Origin: a virus
Direction: 5' to 3' (one strand)
Virus record (IMG/VR): IMGVR_UViG_3300020190_000192
Location: 1 to 34,872 of that record
DNA length: 34,872 bases
Below, piece after piece: positions 14,809-21,459 of the stretch (the stretch's first letter is position 1; every line of letters begins with the position of its first letter). The notes below the pieces were generated by a model that worked only from the letters and a program-made list of their open reading frames with translations, ran no database searches and was not told where the DNA came from. Both the position numbers and the translations under genes were made by a program.

Positions 14809-15378
14809 ATGAGTAATAGCACCAACACAACACAGCAACAACTACTTCTTCCTACGGTCAGGAACCTAGAGGAGTCTCGGGCGATTTGTCACGAGTTCTC
14901 TTCCGTTCTTACCGCAGGTCCGAGCAAATTGGAGGTCAAGGATTTCAACCACCCTGACCACAAAATCGTGACATTTGATGATGTCGTGACACCCGATTGG
15001 GGTGATGCTCCAACCTTTGAGCATGTCCAAGAGATGATTGGGTGGGGTCACGGTAGACAAAATCTACTTGTCCACTGTCATGCTGGCATAAGTCGCTCAA
15101 CCGCTACGGCGTGGGGAATCGCAATCTCCAACGGATTCAACGAATACGACGCTTTCCACATGCTGAAGGCTAATCATCCAAGTATTTCGCGTCGCAATTG
15201 GTGGACTAACAAACAAGGCACGACTTTGAGCGATGTATATAAGCGCTCATTCTCACCAAATGAACTCATCGTTGAGCACCTTGAACGATTGTTTGGATTC
15301 AAGTCGGGTCGTCTAATCAAAATTCTGAGTCAGTCGTACGATTCATACATCAATCATGGCGACCTACTAGGGGAATAA
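14809..15378 (+). CDS. Tyrosine/dual-specificity phosphatase-like protein, 189 aa
   Basis: The phosphatase loop is LLVHCHAGISRSTATA, with His89-Cys90-x5-Arg96, the HCx5R(S/T) signature of cysteine-based phosphatases. Asp63 in TPDWGD is a candidate general acid. The family dephosphorylates phosphotyrosine or other phosphate esters. The start is ATG at 14809; longer forms would begin inside the promoter -35. In-frame ATG 14803 is possible, but the promoter geometry favours 14809 and a leaderless message. It heads the plus-strand unit to 16210. The target is unknown. The catalytic residues look intact, so it is probably active. Confidence 0.82.
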   Translation: MSNSTNTTQQQLLLPTVRNLEESRAICHEFSSVLTAGPSKLEVKDFNHPDHKIVTFDDVVTPDWGDAPTFEHVQEMIGWGHGRQNLLVHCHAGISRSTATAWGIAISNGFNEYDAFHMLKANHPSISRRNWWTNKQGTTLSDVYKRSFSPNELIVEHLERLFGFKSGRLIKILSQSYDSYINHGDLLGE

Positions 15379-15382
15379 TCTC

Positions 15383-15649
15383 ATGGTTGCAATAAATCAC
15401 GGCACCTACAACGCCTATACGAATGGCAAGTGCAGGTGTACGCTGTGCCGTAAAGCGGCTAGCGAATACATGAAAAAGTACCGACAAACCGAACACGGTT
15501 CGGGGTCGGCACGGTATTACGCTGTACTTCAGGCAAAACGGGCACAACTCGCGGCTCGGTGGGTAAAGAAAAACAGACCCGATGTTTGGGAAACAATTGC
15601 TTCAAAGGCGAACAAACAAATTGACAAAACTCGTTATGTTTGTGAATAG
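15383..15649 (+). CDS. Small actinophage-type Cys-rich protein, 88 aa
   Basis: The N-terminus NHGTYNAYTNGKCRCTLCRKAASEYMKKYR is a pattern I have often seen in small actinophage proteins (HGT-Y-xGCRC-x2-CR-A). The Cys-x-Cys-x2-Cys and His suggest a zinc-binding site, and the rest is basic and helical. AGGGG about 10 bases upstream may serve as ribosome binding site. Function unknown; DNA or RNA binding is likely. Confidence 0.7.
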   Translation: MVAINHGTYNAYTNGKCRCTLCRKAASEYMKKYRQTEHGSGSARYYAVLQAKRAQLAARWVKKNRPDVWETIASKANKQIDKTRYVCE

Positions 15650-15689
15650 GTAAGATACTGTAGATTTATACAACCGAGGAAAAAGACCG

Positions 15690-15959
15690 ATGACCGAAAA
15701 AGAATTTGAAAAGTTCAAACAAGAGTTTGAAGACGCAATCGCGACACTTGGCGCTCGTCTTGATGCCGTAGAAACAAAACTGAACGACATCGGAAAACTG
15801 ATGCGGGAAGTGCAGACTGGTGTGCGTCGCGTTGACCAAAAGACCAATGTTGAATGGAATGGTCTTCGGGGAACGGTTGGTGACATTCAGAAAAAGATTT
15901 CTGAAATCGCTGAACCTATCCGCAACATCAAACGCAACAACGGGGGGTACAATAAGTGA
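15690..15959 (+). CDS. Coiled-coil small protein, 89 aa
   Basis: Heptad-like helices with DAIATLGARLDAVETKLNDIGKLMREV and VGDIQKKISEIAEPI indicate a coiled coil for most of its length. GAGGAAA lies about nine bases upstream as ribosome binding site. Its end overlaps the next start (GTGA). No enzymatic motif is seen. It may be an oligomeric accessory protein. Confidence 0.65.
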   Translation: MTEKEFEKFKQEFEDAIATLGARLDAVETKLNDIGKLMREVQTGVRRVDQKTNVEWNGLRGTVGDIQKKISEIAEPIRNIKRNNGGYNK

Positions 15960-16210
15960 GCATACCTGAATTTGATGACATGGAAGAGTGGATGCTCTAC
16001 GGCTATCGGCAGGGTTGGTGCGGTCCGCCAGTATGCTCAATTCATGACGGCGTTCCAATGTCCGCGAGAGAAGAAGAATCAGAAGACGAATTCTGCGCTC
16101 ATATCATTCGCTTGTACGAAGACCCCGATAGTCGCGTAGCAGTGGAATCAAATCACTCACCGTCTTTATGGCGTGCAACCAATAGGGGTTGGGCTGAACG
16201 CGAAAACTAA
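15956..16210 (+). CDS. Conserved actinophage hypothetical protein, 84 aa
   Basis: It starts at GTG in a four-base overlap with the previous gene. The motif MEEWMLYGYRQGWCGPPVCSIHDG, then CAHIIRLYED, is one I recall from many actinobacteriophage small proteins. Cys/His spacing (WCGPPVC, IHDG, CAH) could form a metal site. Function unknown. It is convergent with the thermonuclease gene, only one base apart. Confidence 0.72.
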   Translation: MSIPEFDDMEEWMLYGYRQGWCGPPVCSIHDGVPMSAREEESEDEFCAHIIRLYEDPDSRVAVESNHSPSLWRATNRGWAEREN

Positions 16211-16211
16211 T

Positions 16212-16616
16212 TTACTTGGTTTTGAACTCTGTCCAAGTTTTATCGCCTACACCAAAATATTCTCTCGCATATCCTGCTTGGATAATGTCCGTATTTAGGC
16301 ACGCTGTTTTGGGGTCGTCAACCTTGTCTGAAGAGAAAATTCGGGCAAGTATGCGACCATACTTGTCGTTCTTGTCGGGGATTGTGTTCACATAAACCCA
16401 TTGATGGTTTGTCAGCCAATCTGAAGTGAACGATTTTGCTTTCAAGCCCATTTCTTTTTCGGCAAGGTCCTTTGTTCGCGATTCGGGGGTGTTCACACCG
16501 TACAGTCGCACACGAATCTTGTGGTGGATATTGAATCCAAGGTCAATCATCAAATCAATAGTGTCGCCATCAATAACCTTCAGCGGTTTGGCACCGTACC
16601 AAAATCTTTCACTCAT
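16212..16616 (-). CDS. Staphylococcal-nuclease-like (thermonuclease) protein, 134 aa
   Basis: An SNase-family OB-fold nuclease, normally Ca2+-dependent on DNA and RNA. KVIDGDTIDLMID gives the first metal Asp, IRVRLYGVNTPE gives the Arg37 and Glu45 equivalents, and YGRIL gives Arg88, matching R35, E43 and R87 of the model enzyme. The usual Asp of DTPE is Asn here. No signal peptide is seen, so it would act inside the cell or on host DNA. The ATG at 16616 has AGGTG eight bases upstream; an in-frame GTG at 16625 is possible. It lies next to the end of the head unit. Confidence 0.88.
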   Translation of the reverse strand: MSERFWYGAKPLKVIDGDTIDLMIDLGFNIHHKIRVRLYGVNTPESRTKDLAEKEMGLKAKSFTSDWLTNHQWVYVNTIPDKNDKYGRILARIFSSDKVDDPKTACLNTDIIQAGYAREYFGVGDKTWTEFKTK

Positions 16617-16724
16617 CTTTATCACCTAATTTATTTTTTGTGATTGAAGCGTCTATTCGTTTGATACGCATATCGCTGATGCAAATGTTTACTCTGTACC
16701 ACAACGAAACTATGTAAAACCATA

Positions 16725-16742
16725 GACGAACAAACATTCGTC
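16725..16742 (-). terminator. Weak hairpin between the head unit and the thermonuclease gene
   Basis: GACGAA-TGTTTG-TTCGTC on the minus strand forms a 6-bp stem, followed by TATGGTTTT. It sits 25 bases past the end of the 53-aa gene. The T-run is poor, so termination is only possible. A second 5-bp dyad (CTATG/CATAG, 16710-16725) abuts it. Confidence 0.35.
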
Positions 16743-16766
16743 AATTATCTCACAAAGTAAAGTTCT

Positions 16767-16928
16767 TCATTCGCTATTGCCACGGGAGCGTTTTTTGACT
16801 TCTTCATTTCCACTGAAAGTTTGTAGAAACTTTTTGACCCATTCCCGTTTTTGCTCAGGGGTCATTGTCCAATATTCTTTTGGAATGTTGCTGTTTCGGA
16901 AAACGAAGCGGTTTTTGCTGTCAGCCAT
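16767..16928 (-). CDS. Small hypothetical protein, 53 aa, last gene of the head unit
   Basis: The ATG at 16928 follows the stop of the 517-aa gene after three bases. The protein begins MADSKNRFVFRNSNIPKEYW and continues with TPEQKREWVKKFLQTFSGNEE, a coherent basic helix, ending NSE. It is too short for common length cut-offs. Coding is supported by tight coupling and plausible composition only. No family recognised. Confidence 0.5.
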   Translation of the reverse strand: MADSKNRFVFRNSNIPKEYWTMTPEQKREWVKKFLQTFSGNEEVKKRSRGNSE

Positions 16929-16931
16929 ACA

Positions 16932-18482
16932 TCACCCAACCACTATTATACGAAAAGAAAGTTGTTTAGAACCTGCCTTGTTGCTCTTAAAATAACGACC
17001 ACCAGAAATATGGTGCGAGCCACCCATTTCATACAAATTGTCATCATCTGCTGTAATCATTCCCTCTATTTGTGAGCGCGACGAACCTTGGAGACGCTTG
17101 GCAAGTTCGTCAGGCAATATTCCCGCCTTCTGTTTGGGAAAATCACCCCTCGCTAAAACAAAAGCGTTTTGCCCCCTTGTTTCCATTGCCAGAGCACCAT
17201 GAACCGATTCTGGCATCATTGACTTGTGAGCCTGATACGCCGCCTCCTCTCCATGTCGGTCAAATCCACGCCCTGTGGCGAGATGTCCAAACACATCGTG
17301 AACAGCCCTGAACTTGTCGTTTGTGTCGTCATCCCAATATGGATGAGAACCAGTCACCGATGTTTTCATAACCTTGAGCCGTTTGTTCTCAACAACATCT
17401 TTTCGCATTGAATGGAATCCGTCATAGGGGTCGTAGTCCACAAACTCTACGGTTATACCCATTTCTCTTAGCATTTCAAATTGACGCTCAACTTCTTCTT
17501 TGAGTTCGTCATACGCTTTTTTTGCTTTTTCATCAACCTCTGGCTGTAGGTCGTAATGGTCGGCAATTCGTTGTCTTTTCTCAGGCGCAACTGCTACAAC
17601 ATCACTGAAATCACCTTTCAAATGTTTAGCAAACATTGGAATAGGTTCAGCCAATTGCATGGTCACATTCTCAGGACCAGTTTTATCCATATTCTTGGGT
17701 TCCACAATGGTGGGTTTGGCATTAGTGACAGATGGTTTTCTCTTTGACCGCATTATTTCTACTATCGGGTCAAAGGTATACCAAGGAATCGTATCTGCCC
17801 CATCGCCATCGGTCGTCAAAAAAACGTTTTCCCACTCCCCTGTTTCTTTAGCCCTCCACAACCTCTCAAGAAAAGCAATTGACTTTTGATTCTGCGCTTT
17901 ACCTAACTCGTAAGCCCGTTCCCTGTTTTGTTCATTGTTTTCATAGATGTCAACAACATCAATATAAAACATCCCATTTTCAATCCAAGCCCCAACCCCA
18001 ACTTGCCTCGCACCCTCTAGCGGTTCGTCAAAAACTCTCTCCCCGTGATATTCCATCCATGCAATCACGCGGTCAACCGCATCCTCACGAACCTCGCCAT
18101 TCTCATCAAAAACCTTATCCATATCCACCGACATACCGTGCTTATTCCTGCCAACCGATATGCCTTGCTTGACATCAATTTCAAGATTTCTATCCGCAGT
18201 GAAACCACCAGACTTTGCCTCAATTAGCCATTTGCGAACAATTTCCGATTTTTGGGGGCTATCTTGTCTTAATTCAAATTTTTTTATACGAAAACTACGA
18301 AGAGTGTTGATGGCATAACTAACTGCCGTAGCAAGGGGTGTTTTGTCCTCGTCGCTACCCGGCATGGTGAACATTCCGTCACCATCTCCATCTTTGGGAA
18401 ATTTGGGTTTCCCACCAAGCGCAACACGTCGTATGTTGCCGATGTTCAGTCCAAGGATTTTTACTTTAATTTCGTCAGGCAT
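16932..18482 (-). CDS. Polyvalent-type phage protein with HD-x2-GH / ETRGQN domain, 516 aa
   Basis: Numbering here is from a TTG one codon upstream of the ATG used. Three segments are visible. Residues 20-50 have KFPKDGDGDGMF and then GSDEDKTP, an acidic N-terminal motif typical of phage head-associated proteins. Residues about 155-205 have GVGAWIENGMFYIDVVDIYEN and AYELGKAQNQKSIAFLERL, like a short domain in phage polyvalent proteins. The C-terminal part has FRAVHDVFGHLATGRGFDRHGEEAAYQAH and ETRGQN (392-440), a domain I recall from MuF-type and other packaged proteins. Conserved His and Asp (HDVFGH) suggest a metal site, but no reaction is known. It lies directly after the capsid terminator, and no Shine-Dalgarno sequence is seen. 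Confidence 0.7.
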   Translation of the reverse strand: MPDEIKVKILGLNIGNIRRVALGGKPKFPKDGDGDGMFTMPGSDEDKTPLATAVSYAINTLRSFRIKKFELRQDSPQKSEIVRKWLIEAKSGGFTADRNLEIDVKQGISVGRNKHGMSVDMDKVFDENGEVREDAVDRVIAWMEYHGERVFDEPLEGARQVGVGAWIENGMFYIDVVDIYENNEQNRERAYELGKAQNQKSIAFLERLWRAKETGEWENVFLTTDGDGADTIPWYTFDPIVEIMRSKRKPSVTNAKPTIVEPKNMDKTGPENVTMQLAEPIPMFAKHLKGDFSDVVAVAPEKRQRIADHYDLQPEVDEKAKKAYDELKEEVERQFEMLREMGITVEFVDYDPYDGFHSMRKDVVENKRLKVMKTSVTGSHPYWDDDTNDKFRAVHDVFGHLATGRGFDRHGEEAAYQAHKSMMPESVHGALAMETRGQNAFVLARGDFPKQKAGILPDELAKRLQGSSRSQIEGMITADDDNLYEMGGSHHISGGRYFKSNKAGSKQLSFRIIVVG

Positions 18483-18500
18483 CAAAAATAATTATCCCAT

Positions 18501-18558
18501 AAAAAGCGTAGCCCCCGCCTCAACCCCATATTTCGGAGTCTCGGCGGGGGCGACGCTT
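18501..18558 (-). terminator. Intrinsic terminator after the major capsid gene
   Basis: On the minus strand AAGCGT-C-GCCCCCGCC (18543-18558) pairs with GGCGGGGGC-T-ACGCTT (18504-18519): 15 of 16 positions pair, with a 23-base loop, and TTTTT follows directly. It sits 18 bases past the capsid stop. Partial read-through to the 517-aa gene is likely. Confidence 0.85.
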
Positions 18559-18576
18559 ATTGCGTGTTATTCGGTA

Positions 18577-19887
18577 TTACGGAGCCGCGTCGAATGTGAC
18601 CTTGACGAACGCTTCTGGACGCTTGACAGCAAGCGCTAGGCGCTGCTCGGCGAGAATCACAATCGCGTTGCGCACGAAGAAGTCCGCGTGCTGTTCGCTG
18701 ATGCGAATGTTCGCCGTCTCGCGGTCGTAGATTTGCGCCGCGGTGCCGAACGCGCCAACGAGGGCTGTTCCTTCGGCAATTGCGGGCGTGTCCACAATCG
18801 GGATGCGCCAGATTCTTGGCTGACCACCAAGGGCGACCGATACAGCAACGAGGTACTGACCGTTGTCATCCTTGGACAGTTCAATGTCTTCCCAGTCGTT
18901 CGGGTGCATCACGACGCCTGTCGGCTCGTAGTACGCCAAGAAGGACAGGGTCGCGGCGCGACGGATTGCATCCGCCTTGAGGTCGCCTACGCCACCCGCA
19001 GACCACGAGTAGGTCTGGATACCGGTGGTGTTGAGCACGCCTTCAAGGTTTTCGCCGGTGCCGTCGCCGTTGAGGATTTGGGTGTCCTCAAGGAGGCGCA
19101 GACCGTACATCAGTTCGTTGTCGATGATGCTACGGAGTTGCGGCTCATCGGCAAGGACATTGCGGTGAGCGGCTTCCCAGTGAGCCATCGTGCGAACCGG
19201 TGCCTGATGTCCAGTGAACTTCAGACCCGACTGCGGCTTGGCGGTGAACAAAGCGCCTGTGCGCTCGGCAACAGGTGCCGCGTTGTTGGTCGGAGGCGTC
19301 ATGCCAGCCGGGGAGGTGTAGCCGATTTGACGGAAGTACTCAATCACGGCAGCGTTGGTGGTGCGCTTCGGGAAGAGGTCGCGGACGCGACGGGTACGAG
19401 TCGGGGCAACGACCATCGGGTCGCGCTGGAACGTACCGAACTGCTCAACCGACGAAAGTGGCGACGCCGGACCAGTTGGCATACCCGTGAAGACATCCTT
19501 CACGTTGTACTCAAACGGGGCAGGCATGTTGGCGCCATTGCGACCTGACTTCAGGGACTTGAACTCCTCTGAAGCGAGGAACGCTTCACCGATGCTCTTG
19601 ATTTCACGCGAGGTCAGTTGCTGAACTGGCTGAGCGGCGGCGCTTGCGACCGACTCAGAGGCGGGCTGTGAAGCCCACTTCTCTGCATCGCGCATGCTCT
19701 CCATGCCTTCAATCAGGCTCTTGATTTCGCGGATGTCCGACATGTTGCGGTCGAACGCGCTCTTTTGTTCGGCAGAAACAACAACCGTGCCGTCTTCAAC
19801 TTTGAATGAGTCGGCGATGGTCTTGTTGTCTGTCATCTTTTCGCGAAGTGCGGTTTGCAGTTCGCGAAGGCGAATGTCATCAGACAT
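18577..19887 (-). CDS. Major capsid protein, HK97 fold, 436 aa
   Basis: The shell protein of the head. It has the family layout: an N-terminal charged helical region of about 100 residues (RELQTALREKMTDNKTI; DRNMSDIREIKSLIEGMES), probably a scaffold-like delta domain removed on maturation. Then come TSREIKSIGEAFLASEEFK, PTRTRRVRDLFPKRTTNAAVIEYFRQIG, ELMYGLRLLEDTQILNGDGTGENLEGVLN (typical of the P and A domain region), GVVMHPNDWEDI, and a C-terminal RNAIVILAEQRLALAVKRPEAFVKV. The gene has a perfect AGGAGG site, a higher G+C (68% in one 60-base line, hand counted) than its neighbours (47% in one) and its own terminator, all fitting very high expression. No separate scaffold or protease gene is recognisable beside it. 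Confidence 0.93.
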   Translation of the reverse strand: MSDDIRLRELQTALREKMTDNKTIADSFKVEDGTVVVSAEQKSAFDRNMSDIREIKSLIEGMESMRDAEKWASQPASESVASAAAQPVQQLTSREIKSIGEAFLASEEFKSLKSGRNGANMPAPFEYNVKDVFTGMPTGPASPLSSVEQFGTFQRDPMVVAPTRTRRVRDLFPKRTTNAAVIEYFRQIGYTSPAGMTPPTNNAAPVAERTGALFTAKPQSGLKFTGHQAPVRTMAHWEAAHRNVLADEPQLRSIIDNELMYGLRLLEDTQILNGDGTGENLEGVLNTTGIQTYSWSAGGVGDLKADAIRRAATLSFLAYYEPTGVVMHPNDWEDIELSKDDNGQYLVAVSVALGGQPRIWRIPIVDTPAIAEGTALVGAFGTAAQIYDRETANIRISEQHADFFVRNAIVILAEQRLALAVKRPEAFVKVTFDAAP

Positions 19888-19894
19888 TTGAATC

Positions 19895-19900
19895 CCTCCT
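19895..19900 (-). promoter_or_regulatory. Perfect Shine-Dalgarno site of the capsid gene
   Basis: AGGAGG on the minus strand, seven bases before the ATG at 19887. Most genes in the window lack so strong a site. Confidence 0.9.
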
Positions 19901-20017
19901 GGGGAATGTGTGTGGGTGATTGTAATCGTTATACGACTTAGGTAAGCACCCAGTCACAGTAAACTATTCATCTACTGACAATACGAGAATAACATGTTTT
20001 GTTGTTGTGGCTTGCAA
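19901..20017 (-). promoter_or_regulatory. Leader region of the capsid gene; possible promoter
   Basis: A gap of about 120 bases without a gene between the Cys-repeat gene and the capsid gene, the longest in the head region. A TATAAC -10-like box occurs about 50 bases before the start on the minus strand, but no good -35 lies at the right spacing. A separate capsid promoter would be expected here. Confidence 0.3.
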
Positions 20018-21139
20018 CTAAGAGAGTTTGTGTCGCCTGACAACATTTTGCGGACAACAACCATCAATAATCTTTACACCGTTTGTTCCATCGGTGAAAT
20101 AGCCGTCTTTCTTGACTGATTTGACATCCTTGGATGGGTGGTTGTCGGGAACCAAATCAAAGTCCATTCGTGAACCGCGAGGCATCGGCTCATCCGAACT
20201 CATCGCCTTGAGGAAAGTCAATACACGCTTCTTGGCATCTGCCTCAGAACCAGCAATCAACCCGCGCAAATATACCTGCTTAACATCACGCAAATTAGTT
20301 TTGTAAGCCTGCTTCTTGGCGGACGCATTATGTTTACGCACAAGAATTGCTAAATCATTAATGGTCTCGCTGCTCACATTTGGCAAACGTTTTTTGGGTC
20401 GGGTAACCATTTTTTGTTGCACATCACGCAAACCATCAAAAGATTTCTTGCCGGTTCGTACACGAGGATTCTTCTTCGGCGACCTATCTGTCCGCAGACC
20501 CATAACCCTGTTGTAGTCAGAACCGTTAGAGCATGGCAACCAAACGGTTTTGCCGTCACTAGCCGTATATCGCCTGATTCCGATACACCCCAAGTTTCTT
20601 GCCCGTACACGGGCAGAGTCGGGGTTTTGAAACACATCGGGGTCGGTTGACCTACTCACACGATTAACGAAACTCTTGCCCTCCATATTTGAATCAGGAC
20701 AACAGTTCTCGGACTTGGCAGAAACAAGACCACCATCAGGCAAAGTTTCAATACCCGCAACACCTCGTTCCCGTAGGGGGTCAAACCGCTCAGTTGCCAC
20801 ACACGGCGCATAGTACTTGTGTCCACCAAAAACAATCGTCCGCACACCCTTACATCCACGCTTGCGGGATGCTTCCTCTGCCATTGCACGAGTCTCGTAC
20901 ATTTCGCCAGATTTTGATTCTGCTAGAGCAGAGCGATGCTCCAACTCTGTTCTAGGGATACGAAAACTTTTCGCTGATGCTTTACGCATCTCATTGGAGC
21001 CCTTGCGAACCGAAAGAAACTCATCGTGAGAGGCACATGGCATCCATGACCCGTCATGCTCATGCGCACCGCGGCAACCGAGTTGACGGGCAACCATGAG
21101 TGCCTGCTCCCGAGTTACTTTGGGTTTTTCGTCGCTCAT
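20018..21139 (-). CDS. Head-region protein with three Cys-pair repeats, 373 aa
   Basis: Three copies of a 35-40 residue module are visible: ARQLGCRGAHEHDGSWMPCASHDE (near 17-40), SRKRGCKGVRTIVFGGHKYYAPC (91-113) and RNLGCIGIRRYTASDGKTVWLPC (181-203). The shared pattern is hydrophobic helix, GC-x-G, about 11-15 residues, aromatic-x-PC. Two further CCP motifs occur (SENCCPDS, DGCCPQN). The middle is basic (KKRLPNVSS) and VYLRGLIAGSEADAKKRVLTFLKAM is helical. Similar modules occur, from memory, in other phage head-region proteins, with no known function. It may bind metal or form disulfides. AAGGAAG lies six bases before the ATG. It sits directly upstream of the capsid gene. Confidence 0.7.
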   Translation of the reverse strand: MSDEKPKVTREQALMVARQLGCRGAHEHDGSWMPCASHDEFLSVRKGSNEMRKASAKSFRIPRTELEHRSALAESKSGEMYETRAMAEEASRKRGCKGVRTIVFGGHKYYAPCVATERFDPLRERGVAGIETLPDGGLVSAKSENCCPDSNMEGKSFVNRVSRSTDPDVFQNPDSARVRARNLGCIGIRRYTASDGKTVWLPCSNGSDYNRVMGLRTDRSPKKNPRVRTGKKSFDGLRDVQQKMVTRPKKRLPNVSSETINDLAILVRKHNASAKKQAYKTNLRDVKQVYLRGLIAGSEADAKKRVLTFLKAMSSDEPMPRGSRMDFDLVPDNHPSKDVKSVKKDGYFTDGTNGVKIIDGCCPQNVVRRHKLS

Positions 21140-21147
21140 TTGCTTCC

Positions 21148-21450
21148 TTAGATATTTATGACCGCGTAGCCAAGTTTCTTGATGATGGCATCAATTTTAA
21201 TTTTTGCTTCACCCGAGTATTCGCCTTCTTCGGAATCGTAATAACTGAAACCCGTCGTCAAACCTTCCAAACTTTTGAAGAACTTGTTTGGTCTTGGGTC
21301 TGAATAAATCTTTTTGGAAAACTCATAAAATGTAATGTCGTCTTCTTTGCTGTTTGAAAACTGACGAACACCATCCCTCACCTCAATGAAAACAATCGGC
21401 ATACCTTTGAAGTTAAGGATTTCCGATGGGGTGAACATGCGATACTTCAT
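21148..21450 (-). CDS. Small ORF following giant protein 1, 100 aa
   Basis: It begins at ATG nine bases after the stop of the 897-aa gene, with AAAGGA of that stop region as a possible ribosome binding site. The protein has strands and helices (MPIVFIEVRDGVRQF; SGEAKIKIDAIIKKLGYAVINI) but no recognised motif. It is one of three similarly sized ORFs that each follow a giant kinase-like gene. I see no convincing sequence similarity among the three, although all are soluble and acidic to neutral. Confidence 0.6.
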   Translation of the reverse strand: MKYRMFTPSEILNFKGMPIVFIEVRDGVRQFSNSKEDDITFYEFSKKIYSDPRPNKFFKSLEGLTTGFSYYDSEEGEYSGEAKIKIDAIIKKLGYAVINI

Positions 21451-21459
21451 AAAACAATT

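Noticed and set aside
18688-19548. 286-codon open frame on the plus strand
   Set aside because: It lies wholly inside the major capsid gene on the other strand. It arises from that gene's high G+C codon use and has no recognisable protein features.
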